Shown here: piece after piece, positions 12,583 to 20,252 of the stretch
Layout: each line of letters begins with the position of its first letter
Position numbering within the stretch: the stretch's first letter is position 1
Assembly (NCBI GenBank): GCA_046154585.1
Contig: JBJXDX010000073.1
Coordinates: 9,971-73,970 of the forward strand
Origin: CADEFX01 sp046154585
Lineage (GTDB): Bacteria; Pseudomonadota; Alphaproteobacteria; Rhizobiales; Hyphomicrobiaceae
Direction of reading: 5' to 3'
Length of the DNA stretch: 64,000 nt
The notes under the pieces: model-generated
Told to the model about the DNA's origin: nothing
The model's input: the letters and a program-made list of their open reading frames with translations, nothing else
Database searches by the model: none
Position numbers and translations under genes: made by a program

Positions 12583-12623
12583 AAACTGATGGGATAACTC
12601 GGACTGCGGCCACGCTGCCCTAT

Positions 12624-13349
12624 TTATTCGAACGGGTTGTCGCGGCAGCCGCCATAGAAGACGAGGTTGACCTGGCGGGCGCGGGGGGCGCCGGCGATGT
12701 CGGCGAGGCGAATCGCTTGGTCGGGGAGCGCGGCGTTCTTGAGATCGACGGGATAGCTGCCGGGAAGCAGGTAGACGGTGCGGGCGACTTCCACGCCGTG
12801 GCCGGTAACGTAGATGAGGGCGGCATCGTAGTGCGCCGAGCGGGACGCAAAATCGGCGAGTTTCTGGCGCATGGACATGAGATCGAGATCGAGCGCGACT
12901 TCGGTGTCGAAGCGCACACGATGCAAGGCCGTGGCGATGCGCTGGGCGTCGGTCTTGGCGCCGGGCAGCGATGGCGCGCCGCCTGCTCTGTAGTCGGAGA
13001 CCACCATCACGAGGGCGATGCGGCGTTCGCCCGATTGTGCGGGGACGAGCGACCAATCGGGACGCGTTACGCCCGCCGGGACGTCGGGCGTCTGGAAGCC
13101 GCCGCTCTTTTGCACGGTCAGGCGCTGCAGGGCTGCGGGAAGATCACGTAGCGCGGCGTGCGGCTGGGCCAGCATCTCGATGAGCGAGGTGGCGAACGGG
13201 TTGCCGCCGCCCTCGCCCTGGTCGAGGGTTTGCTTGCCGGACGACGAGGCGTGAAACAGCAGCGTTTCAGCGTGCGCCCGCCCGACGGCCGCCGTCCAAA
13301 GACTGGCAACCAGTGCGAGCGCGCACGCCGCCAAAATTCCCCGCATCAT
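12624..13349 (-). CDS. secreted caspase-like protein with permuted domain order
   Basis: 241 residues with a signal peptide (residues 1-27, hydrophobic ACALALVASLWTAAV, AHA cleavage-like end). The catalytic dyad is present: His184 in VTGHGVEV and Cys235 in GGCRDNPF. The usual bacterial caspase-family layout puts the His/Cys (p20-like) half first and the p10-like half (ATxPG, GxGxxSPFTxALL, GGRQxP) afterwards. Here the p10-like part comes first, at residues 29-103 (HASSSGKQTLDQGEGGGNPF, SLIEML, then GGFQTPDVP). The p20-like part follows at 108-240, and the protein ends six residues after the Cys. It is a single uninterrupted frame. Target unknown; proteolytic activity is inferred from the dyad only. 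Confidence 0.75.
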   Translation of the reverse strand: MMRGILAACALALVASLWTAAVGRAHAETLLFHASSSGKQTLDQGEGGGNPFATSLIEMLAQPHAALRDLPAALQRLTVQKSGGFQTPDVPAGVTRPDWSLVPAQSGERRIALVMVVSDYRAGGAPSLPGAKTDAQRIATALHRVRFDTEVALDLDLMSMRQKLADFASRSAHYDAALIYVTGHGVEVARTVYLLPGSYPVDLKNAALPDQAIRLADIAGAPRARQVNLVFYGGCRDNPFE

Positions 13350-13491
13350 GTTTCACCCGCCATTTTGCACCCGCCCACACAGGCTGTAAGCGGACATTCG
13401 AGCCGGAATAAGGAGGGTATCTCGGGTGCGCCGCTTGTGACATGGCCCTCCCCTGCCCTACATGTGGACCAACCCAAAGCGGAGAGATGCC

Positions 13492-13950
13492 ATGCGCGAA
13501 CGCCTGACCCAAGCCATGAAGGACGCCATGCGGGCGAAGGATCAGACGCGCCTGACGACCATCCGTCTCGTGCTGTCGGCGATCAAGGACCACGACCTCG
13601 GCATCAAGCCGGTGGGCGGCAAGACGGGCGAGCCTGCGGGCGATGCCGAGATCACGCAGATCATGGCGCGCATGATCAAGCAGCGGCGCGACTCCATCGA
13701 AGCCTACGAAAAAGCCGCGCGGCCGGAGTTGGCGCAAAAGGAAAAGGACGAGATCACGCTGATCGAGGAGTTCCTGCCCAAGCAGCTCGGCGAGGCCGAA
13801 ACGCGCGCGGCGGTGGCGGCGGCGATCAAGGAGGCAGGCGCGGCGAGCGTGAAGGACATGGGCAAGGCCATGGCCGTCCTCAAGCAGCGTTACGCCGGGC
13901 AGCTCGATTTCGGCAAGGCCAGTGCGCTGGTGAAGGAGATGCTCGGGTAG
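13492..13950 (+). CDS. GatB/YqeY domain-containing protein
   Basis: 152 residues, standard YqeY length. It begins MRERLTQAMKDAMRAKD and contains the helical bundle with RLTTIRLVLSAIKDHD, QIMARMIKQRRDSIEAYEKA, and the tail with FGKASALVKEML. The domain is shared with the C-terminus of GatB, which binds tRNA; the free-standing protein has no firm function. GGAGAG about 5 nt upstream of 13492 supports this start over an upstream Met at 13462. The gene is divergent from the caspase-like gene. Confidence 0.9.
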   Translation: MRERLTQAMKDAMRAKDQTRLTTIRLVLSAIKDHDLGIKPVGGKTGEPAGDAEITQIMARMIKQRRDSIEAYEKAARPELAQKEKDEITLIEEFLPKQLGEAETRAAVAAAIKEAGAASVKDMGKAMAVLKQRYAGQLDFGKASALVKEMLG

Positions 13951-14073
13951 GCGCCACGGCGCCGCCTGCCATCCGCGCTATCGTGCATCGAGAGCTGTCG
14001 TGGATAGCCGCGAAGTAAGCATGGGCAGTTCATGCTGACGACCCGCGACACTATTGGCCGCGAGGCACGAACG

Positions 14074-16362
14074 CTATTGAGCTGGGAGTCTCGTGCTCAT
14101 GATCGGCGTAATCACGCCATTCACATGATATTTGTGGCACGTGAGACAGTCTTGACGCGCCTTGCTGCTGGTGTGGCAGGTCTGGCAGAGATCCTTGTTG
14201 ACCGAACCGAAATTGGACACGAAACTTTGCGGATTGCCCTGCGTGTAGCTTTCCAGATAGGGGCGGCCCTTTTCAAGGCTGTGGCAGGCCAGGCAGCCGC
14301 GGTCGCCCACGACGCCGAAATGCGGCTCATGGATGAAGTTGGTGAAGCGCCCCTGTTTGCGCTCGGCCGACGGCGACGAGAAATTGACGACTCGCCCTTT
14401 GCCGGGGAGATCGTCGACGCTGTGGCATTTCGTGCATGACCCCTGAGCGTCTTTGCTCGTGAGAACATCGAAGACCGCAGCGGCCGGGCTCTTATGGCCT
14501 TTCGGGGCCTGGGGGCCGGTCAGAAACAGCCACGAGTGGATGAATTTGTCCTTGTGGCCCGTGGGACGATAGAAAATCGCGTAGTCCTGCCGGTACCAGC
14601 CGCCGTAGGCAGCCCAGCTTTCCGGATCCACGTCGCTCTTGATGCTGATGACGGGCGCGGCAGCCCTTGCTTGAGGCTGCGGCACATTTGCGTCCGCTTT
14701 GGGAGCGGCATCCGCAGCCGCGGGCTTGGCGTTTGCGGTCTCGGTTTTTCCCGTCGCTGCGTCAGACTGGGCTGATTTCTCGGTGCCCTTGGTACCTGCT
14801 TTCATCGCCCGCAGCTCTTCCTCCGTGGGGAACAGCAGATCGTCGGTTTGGTCCGCGCCCTTCTTCTGAGTAGGCTCGTTGGCGGAGAGCGCTTCCTTGC
14901 CGGGCTTGGCGTTCGCGACATCGGCTTTTCCGGCTGCTCCTTCAGGCTGTGCCGCTGCTGCCTTGGCTGCGACTGCAACGGTCTCTGTTTGCTGATTGGC
15001 CTGAGCAGGCCCGCCAGCTTTGGCTATGCTTGCCGTTTCGCTATCGACGGCCACTCTCGCTTCCGTAATCGTTGCGGTCCAGCCGCCCTGTTCCTGATCA
15101 CTCTTCTCCGGACGATTGGCCATTTCCGTGCCGAGATTGGGTAGCCAATGCTGCTGCGCGCTGATGATGACATCTTGCGGAATGTTCGCGGTCAGATCGG
15201 CGACAAGGTTTGCGCTCAGCTTCGCCCCGCCGCCTATATTCAGGTTCCCCAGCACATCAGACGCTTTTCCCCGGATGAGCGCATAGAACAGCCCCTTGAT
15301 CTCCCAAACCAGATTGGTCACCGCCTTGATCTGGGCGTTGCTGGCACGGCTCAGATCCTGGAGGTCCAAGCGGTCCACGGCCTTGATCAAGGCGCGGCCC
15401 CGCTCATTGCGGCTGATCATCACTTTCATGAACGGCGTGAGCCCGGCCTCGGACGCGTCCGGCCATTCGCCGATCGAGGCATTCTTCTTCTTCAGCGTTT
15501 GCAGATCGAGGCCAGGCAAGGTCAGGAAAGCAACGCCTTTCGGGCCACTGGCCCGCTCCTTCCCGGTGATCTGGTCGAGATGGCAGGCAGTGCACGTTTG
15601 CTCGAACGGCGCTACCGCCATGACCCGCTTGTCTTTGCCGCTGTCGTGACAGGTCGAGCACGTCGCGGGAATGCGCTTGGCCGGATCCTTCCCCGCCACC
15701 TCGGGATAGTGTTTACCGAAATGGCCGGCATGGTCGAAGATAATCCGGGTGCGCCGTTTGAAGGGATAGTTCTCGAATTTCGGGTGATGGCCGTCGAAGC
15801 TGTCGAACTTAACAACGTGGCAGGAGCGGCACTGCTCGTTGGAGATCTTCTTCAGATTGAAATTGGCACCCTGGTGCTCCTGGTGGCAGGTCGCGCAATA
15901 GAGACCGCGAGAGACTAGGTCGTCAGTGGGAAAGGCGACGCTCTGCGCATGGGCCGATTGCGGCGCTGGTGTCCTTGCGGCGACTTTCGTCAATCGCTCG
16001 GTGCTCTGCTTCAGCACATTCTCCGAAGCGCCATGCGCGTTGAAGGCCGTGTCGGGCATCTTGTGGCAGGTGAGGCAGGCCTTGCTGTCCGCGTGCCGGT
16101 CGCCGGCGACGAGACCGTGTATCCAGGTCAGTTTGCCGTCCCCGCTTTGCGTATGGCAGGTGCTGCAATTTTCGATTGCTCCGTGAGCGCTCGTCAGCGA
16201 TCCCGGCATCAGGAACTGCGGGTTCTTGGCAAAGAGGAAAGCCGCACCAAGCCCCACAACGGTCACGAACGCCAGCCTCATCGCTAGGCGGTCGCGCCGT
16301 GACCCCGGAGCGTCCAGGCTTTCGGGTTGCGCCGATCCGATGCCGAGCCATCGCCGCATCAC
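14074..16362 (-). CDS. ten-haem c-type cytochrome, membrane-anchored
   Basis: 762 residues. An N-terminal membrane anchor or uncleaved signal (residues 27-45, LAMRLAFVTVVGLGAAFLF) sends the rest to the periplasm. Ten CxxCH haem sites are visible: Cys66, 96, 156, 178, 235 and 257 form an N-terminal six-haem block, and Cys643, 690, 726 and 739 form a C-terminal four-haem block. Between them lie a helical region (about 285-415) and a long Ala/Lys/Glu-rich low-complexity linker (about 440-565). The C-terminal block also has FIHSWLFLTGPQAPKGH and FTNFIHEPHFGVVGDRGC. Its start overlaps the stop of the downstream-lying b-cytochrome gene (ATGA), so the two are coupled. I do not recognise a named family; a quinol- or b-haem-linked electron carrier is an inference. 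Confidence 0.88.
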   Translation of the reverse strand: MMRRWLGIGSAQPESLDAPGSRRDRLAMRLAFVTVVGLGAAFLFAKNPQFLMPGSLTSAHGAIENCSTCHTQSGDGKLTWIHGLVAGDRHADSKACLTCHKMPDTAFNAHGASENVLKQSTERLTKVAARTPAPQSAHAQSVAFPTDDLVSRGLYCATCHQEHQGANFNLKKISNEQCRSCHVVKFDSFDGHHPKFENYPFKRRTRIIFDHAGHFGKHYPEVAGKDPAKRIPATCSTCHDSGKDKRVMAVAPFEQTCTACHLDQITGKERASGPKGVAFLTLPGLDLQTLKKKNASIGEWPDASEAGLTPFMKVMISRNERGRALIKAVDRLDLQDLSRASNAQIKAVTNLVWEIKGLFYALIRGKASDVLGNLNIGGGAKLSANLVADLTANIPQDVIISAQQHWLPNLGTEMANRPEKSDQEQGGWTATITEARVAVDSETASIAKAGGPAQANQQTETVAVAAKAAAAQPEGAAGKADVANAKPGKEALSANEPTQKKGADQTDDLLFPTEEELRAMKAGTKGTEKSAQSDAATGKTETANAKPAAADAAPKADANVPQPQARAAAPVISIKSDVDPESWAAYGGWYRQDYAIFYRPTGHKDKFIHSWLFLTGPQAPKGHKSPAAAVFDVLTSKDAQGSCTKCHSVDDLPGKGRVVNFSSPSAERKQGRFTNFIHEPHFGVVGDRGCLACHSLEKGRPYLESYTQGNPQSFVSNFGSVNKDLCQTCHTSSKARQDCLTCHKYHVNGVITPIMSTRLPAQ

Positions 16363-17255
16363 GACAGCCCCGCAGAATAAGCATAGACGACGAGGACGTG
16401 CAGTACCGTCAGCACGATCAGCGCGTAGGTAACGGGCACATGCACGAACAGCCAGGCCCTGGTCAACCCGAGATAGACCCGCGCGAAATCGAGCCGATCC
16501 TTCTCGACCACGAGATTCTTGATGGCGGCGAGCTTCTCCTGGCCCTGCTGGTCGACATAGCGCGAGAGGTTATCGATCTCGTCGGTCAGCTGCTTGAGCG
16601 GGCGTTGCGATCCGATGAGATGGGCGGCGGAATTGCGCTGCCCCTGGAAAAAATCCCGCAGGTGGTCTTTGTAAAGGTCCGCGATCCAGGCGTCATAGGG
16701 CGGCGCCGGCAATGCGATTGCAGCGGCGGCTGGATCGGTCTCGGCGACAACCGCTTGGACATGCCGCGCCAGCTCGGCGCGAAGAGCAGGGATGCGATCG
16801 TAGCCGGTGCCTTCATCGATCAGGCGCTTGGTCTGCAGCGACCAGGCGAGATAGGTGCCGAAAATGCCGCTGAGCGCCACCACCACGAAGCCCGCCCACA
16901 GCGCCCATTCAAAGGCGGTGTCCGGCAGAGAGAAATCCGAATGCAAGATGAAGGCGGCGATCAGCAGATAGCCGAGAAAAATATGGATCTTCCGCCAGCG
17001 CATGGCGGATTTCGGCGATAGGCGGGCCGTTTTTTTGGCGAAGTGGAAGTAGATCTGCACGCCCATACCGCCGGCCAGCACCCAGCCATCGAGATAGCGC
17101 GGATCGCGCAGCCCGTTGCCGTAGATCCAGACGAGCCAGAACAGGCCGCCGGAAATGGCCGCGAACAAGAGGCCTCGGACTGCCTGTCTGATGAGAAATC
17201 TCGCAGCGTGTGCGCCGATCAAGCTGTCAGACGCGCGCTGCGCCGCCGATCTCAC
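16359..17255 (-). CDS. membrane di-haem cytochrome b-like protein
   Basis: 298 residues with about five membrane segments (roughly residues 22-46, 57-73, 90-107, 117-140, 268-294) and a soluble helical insert (145-260). Two helices carry pairs of His 14 residues apart: His91/His105 and His272/His286. That is the H-x13-H spacing used by bc1-type cytochromes b to hold two stacked b haems; a further His71 ends the second helix. No Rieske gene is nearby. The gene is translated just before, and overlaps, the ten-haem cytochrome. It probably exchanges electrons between the quinone pool and that cytochrome, as CbcL-type b/c modules do, but this is inference. Confidence 0.7.
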   Translation of the reverse strand: MRSAAQRASDSLIGAHAARFLIRQAVRGLLFAAISGGLFWLVWIYGNGLRDPRYLDGWVLAGGMGVQIYFHFAKKTARLSPKSAMRWRKIHIFLGYLLIAAFILHSDFSLPDTAFEWALWAGFVVVALSGIFGTYLAWSLQTKRLIDEGTGYDRIPALRAELARHVQAVVAETDPAAAAIALPAPPYDAWIADLYKDHLRDFFQGQRNSAAHLIGSQRPLKQLTDEIDNLSRYVDQQGQEKLAAIKNLVVEKDRLDFARVYLGLTRAWLFVHVPVTYALIVLTVLHVLVVYAYSAGLS

Positions 17256-17337
17256 GACGGCCCCCCAAAATCATGCATTGCACTGGCTCTTTTCCCATCC
17301 AACTCTTTCAGGCTGTTGTCTCGCCGGGCGGCCAAGA

Positions 17338-18336
17338 TCAATTGACCGCGCCGGCTTCCCTCGCTTTGCCCTTGATCTTGTCCGGTCCAGGAATCAGGCT
17401 GTCGAGCCCGGCCATCGTGCTGCCGTCGTACTTCTCGGTGATGCTCGCGAGGAGCTTGGAGACGCTTTCGGCGGCAGTCGTCAGTGAGCGTTCATTGTTC
17501 AGCTTCAACCCGGCCGAATAGGCATATTCGACCATCTTGGCGATTTCCGGCACATCCGGCGCAGCTTTCGCGGCAGCGGCGAGTTGCTTGCGCGCCCGAT
17601 CGACGCGTTTTGCCATTTCGAAAGCGTAGAGCTTCCTCGCCGTGGCCCGGCTGACCGCACGGATTCCGGTTTCGAGCTCGACGCCGATGCCGACGAGATA
17701 GAGCATTCGTTTGCGCGCCGCGCTCGCCGGCGCGTTTTCCTTGCCCTTGTTGTGCCAGGTATTGTGCCGCACCTCGCCCTGCGACCAGGACATGAGCTCG
17801 AAGGGGCTGCCGGCAGGATGGCCGCCTTTATTCACGAGATCCTCTTGCGGCACGACGTGGCAGCTGTAGCAGTTCTTCGCCAGCCGATAGAGCGAGGATG
17901 GCCGGATCATCCCTTTGGATTCGGCGAGCTTCCAGCGCGCGTCCTTTTCGGCCTTGCTCTCGGTCTTGTCGGTCTTGCCGCTGTATCCGCTGTGGACCTT
18001 GATCCAGTCGTCACCAGCACTGTGGCAGGACTCGCAGGAGATGCCGGCAATCGGCTGCTTTTTGTTTTCCTTCTCCTGCACGGTGTAATGACAGGTCAGG
18101 CACAAACCCTCCCCTCTGATGCGCTGAACGCCCATTCTTGCGGCGATTTCGTTCGCTTCCTTCCGGCGCGGCATCTCGCCGAAGGTCTTGAAGTGATGCG
18201 TGCTCTTCCAGGCCTCGGCCTCCTGCTTGTGACATTCGGCACAGGCATTCGGGCCGACGATCTTGGCGTGATCGGGCGCAACTTGGCCGTCCGCCGCCAA
18301 GCTGAAGATCGTCAGCACGCCGCAGAGAGAAACCAC
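17338..18336 (-). CDS. four-haem c-type cytochrome, cytochrome c554-like
   Basis: About 332 residues. A signal-peptide-like stretch (VSLCGVLTIFSLAA) leads into NACAECHKQEAEAWKSTHH, the C554-family motif CxxCHxxxxxxWxxSxH. Four CxxCH sites are seen: CAECH, CLTCH, CESCH and CYSCH. The C-terminal 120 residues are helical without haem. The start is uncertain: GTG at 18336 has no ribosome-binding site, and the hydrophobic stretch (LLSSVVSLCGV) continues upstream in frame without a normal start codon. It sits between the reductase gene and the cytochrome b gene on the same strand. Its role as a periplasmic shuttle is inferred. Confidence 0.82.
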   Translation of the reverse strand: MVSLCGVLTIFSLAADGQVAPDHAKIVGPNACAECHKQEAEAWKSTHHFKTFGEMPRRKEANEIAARMGVQRIRGEGLCLTCHYTVQEKENKKQPIAGISCESCHSAGDDWIKVHSGYSGKTDKTESKAEKDARWKLAESKGMIRPSSLYRLAKNCYSCHVVPQEDLVNKGGHPAGSPFELMSWSQGEVRHNTWHNKGKENAPASAARKRMLYLVGIGVELETGIRAVSRATARKLYAFEMAKRVDRARKQLAAAAKAAPDVPEIAKMVEYAYSAGLKLNNERSLTTAAESVSKLLASITEKYDGSTMAGLDSLIPGPDKIKGKAREAGAVN

Positions 18337-18382
18337 GGAGGAGAGGAGAGGGCCCGCACCCCCCCATCCGATCGACCGAAGA

Positions 18383-19507
18383 CTATCCGCTCTTGGAGCG
18401 ATAATGACTCCTCACCACTGCTTCAGGCATGCGATGCCCTTGCGCCGACTGTCCCGGCCGGGTACGGGGGCGGCCGAGAGGAAGCTGTGCAAGCTGCCGG
18501 GACGTGTTTTCGGCCAGCCAGTCCATAGCGCGGGTCAGTACGCCTTCCTCGACGGTGTCGTCGGTGGTCGGCAGGAACGGGTCCGCGTAACAAACAGCGC
18601 CGCTATGCGCTGCAATCGATTTGATGGAGGCGACCATCGCCGGCGCGCCGCAGGCGTAGAGCACATCCGTCGGCAGCAGGCGCGGCAGATAGTCCGTCGG
18701 CCGGCCCAGTTTCACCGCATCGGTCACGGTCTGGGGCGTGCTGCAGACCGGGACGATGACGACATTGCGGAAGCGGGCCAGCCGCGCGAGAGCCGCGCCC
18801 ATATAGATTGACTCGATGGTGCGGCCACCAGCGATGACGATCATCCTGCGCTCCGGATTCTCGCGCAACGCAGCGACGGCGATCGACCAGATCGGTGCAA
18901 AGCCGGTATTGGTGCCGACGAGGACCAATCGGCTGTCCTGATTGGGCCGGAAGTGCGCGGAGCCATAGGGGCCCGTCAGCTTCACCCGATGGCCCGGCTT
19001 GATACGCTTGCCGAGTGATGACGTGACACGGCCGTCCCGCATGCGCCGAACATGAAACCAGATCGAACGGCTGTTCCGATTGCTGCGCAAGGGATGAGTG
19101 ATGCTGAAGGGACGGCTCGGATAACCGCTGAAGCGCACCTGCACATATTGCCCGGCGTGATAGGGTAACGCACGCTCCGTGCTGATACCGACCTCCATCA
19201 CCTCGGGCGACAGGGGACGCAACGAGGTCAGCACGCCTTCGACGATGCGAACGCCCGAGCCCTGGTCTCGCTCGATAATGACGTCGCCGACGATCCGGCA
19301 CTGACAGGCATGTACGATGCCGGGCTCGCCCCCTTCACCGCCGTGGACTTCGCCAGCGACCACCCGCACGCAGCAGGTGCCGCAATGGCCGGCGCGGCAG
19401 TCAAAGGGTAGGTCGATGCCATTACTAAGCGCTGCATCCAACAGCAACTCGCCACGGCGCGCCAGAAAGCTATCGCCATTGATGGTTATTTGGTGACTAA
19501 CTGCCAT
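18383..19507 (-). CDS. [2Fe-2S] ferredoxin / FAD / NAD(P)H oxidoreductase
   Basis: 374 residues in three domains. A plant-type ferredoxin comes first (Cys37, 42, 45 and 68, in DCRAGHCGTCC and HACQC). An FNR-type FAD domain follows, with the flavin motif RPFSITHP near residue 143. Last is an NAD(P) domain with VGTNTGFAPIWSI and CGAPAMV. About 50 extra residues follow, containing TRAMDWLAENTSRQLAQL. The domain order matches reductases of multicomponent monooxygenases (MmoC and phenol hydroxylase type), yet no oxygenase is present. It is cytoplasmic (no signal) and borders the cytochrome genes, so it may pass NADH electrons to them or the quinone pool. The Met at 19507 has GGGGAT upstream; 19540 has none. 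Confidence 0.85.
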   Translation of the reverse strand: MAVSHQITINGDSFLARRGELLLDAALSNGIDLPFDCRAGHCGTCCVRVVAGEVHGGEGGEPGIVHACQCRIVGDVIIERDQGSGVRIVEGVLTSLRPLSPEVMEVGISTERALPYHAGQYVQVRFSGYPSRPFSITHPLRSNRNSRSIWFHVRRMRDGRVTSSLGKRIKPGHRVKLTGPYGSAHFRPNQDSRLVLVGTNTGFAPIWSIAVAALRENPERRMIVIAGGRTIESIYMGAALARLARFRNVVIVPVCSTPQTVTDAVKLGRPTDYLPRLLPTDVLYACGAPAMVASIKSIAAHSGAVCYADPFLPTTDDTVEEGVLTRAMDWLAENTSRQLAQLPLGRPRTRPGQSAQGHRMPEAVVRSHYRSKSG

Positions 19508-20252
19508 TGCCTGATCCCCGGAAGGCGTGAAGCTTCCCATCTACGGCTGGTGCGGATGACCAGTCGTCGCTGTGCTTCCCGGGATGCTCAGCAGATCAAA
19601 GACTCTGGGCCGGCACGCACTGTCATTGGCCGGCAGCAGAAACGTCGTTTTTTGTTGGCGCCCGTCAATTTGCTGACTCCCCTTGAGATTCGACGCGAAT
19701 ACGCAACCCAAGGCGAAAGCATTCATACCCAAACCCCTGCTCTGGGTGCGTTTGCCTTGAGGATCGGCCAAGAATTATCGGCCCATCATGGCTGGCAAAA
19801 GGCTTTGGATGGGTGAATTCTGGGCGGAGCCGCAAACCGATTGGCAATGCGTTTCCCGGAGCGCTCTGATTTCGCCGGCGAAACGGCGCAGGCGCTTACC
19901 GGCAACACGCTTACGCGCTTCGAAAGCCAGCACGGATTGGGATTTCGGCTCCCGATGCTCGTCGCTCGGCAGGCTGCTCTATACACCGGGACGCGTTATG
20001 CTCCAAAACTGGCTATTCGAAATGCATTATTCTCAGAAAATGAATATATCATCGCCTTTCATTGGATAAACTCAGACAGCGAGCATTAGTTCTCAAGATT
20101 GCCCTTTTTCATCACGGTTTCGCTATAGACGCGTCCCCGTGACGCCCCCTTTTCCCGATTAACCTTGCCACTCATTCGGTTCGGCTATCCAGCACGCAGG
20201 CGGGAGCTGCGAAATTTTGGATGCCGCCCTGAGTCTATGGGGGACAAGGGTA
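19508..20252. other. 745-bp divergent intergenic region of the cytochrome island
   Basis: This lies between the reductase gene (minus) and the five-haem cytochrome gene (plus), and must hold both promoters. The part from about 20000 to 20160 is clearly AT-richer than its surroundings, and a TATAGA box occurs near 20135 (weak -10 candidate). An open frame of 82 codons on the plus strand (19841-20089, TTG start) has no ribosome-binding site and no family I recognise; I do not call it a gene. No tRNA, repeat array or obvious operator was found. Confidence 0.5.
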
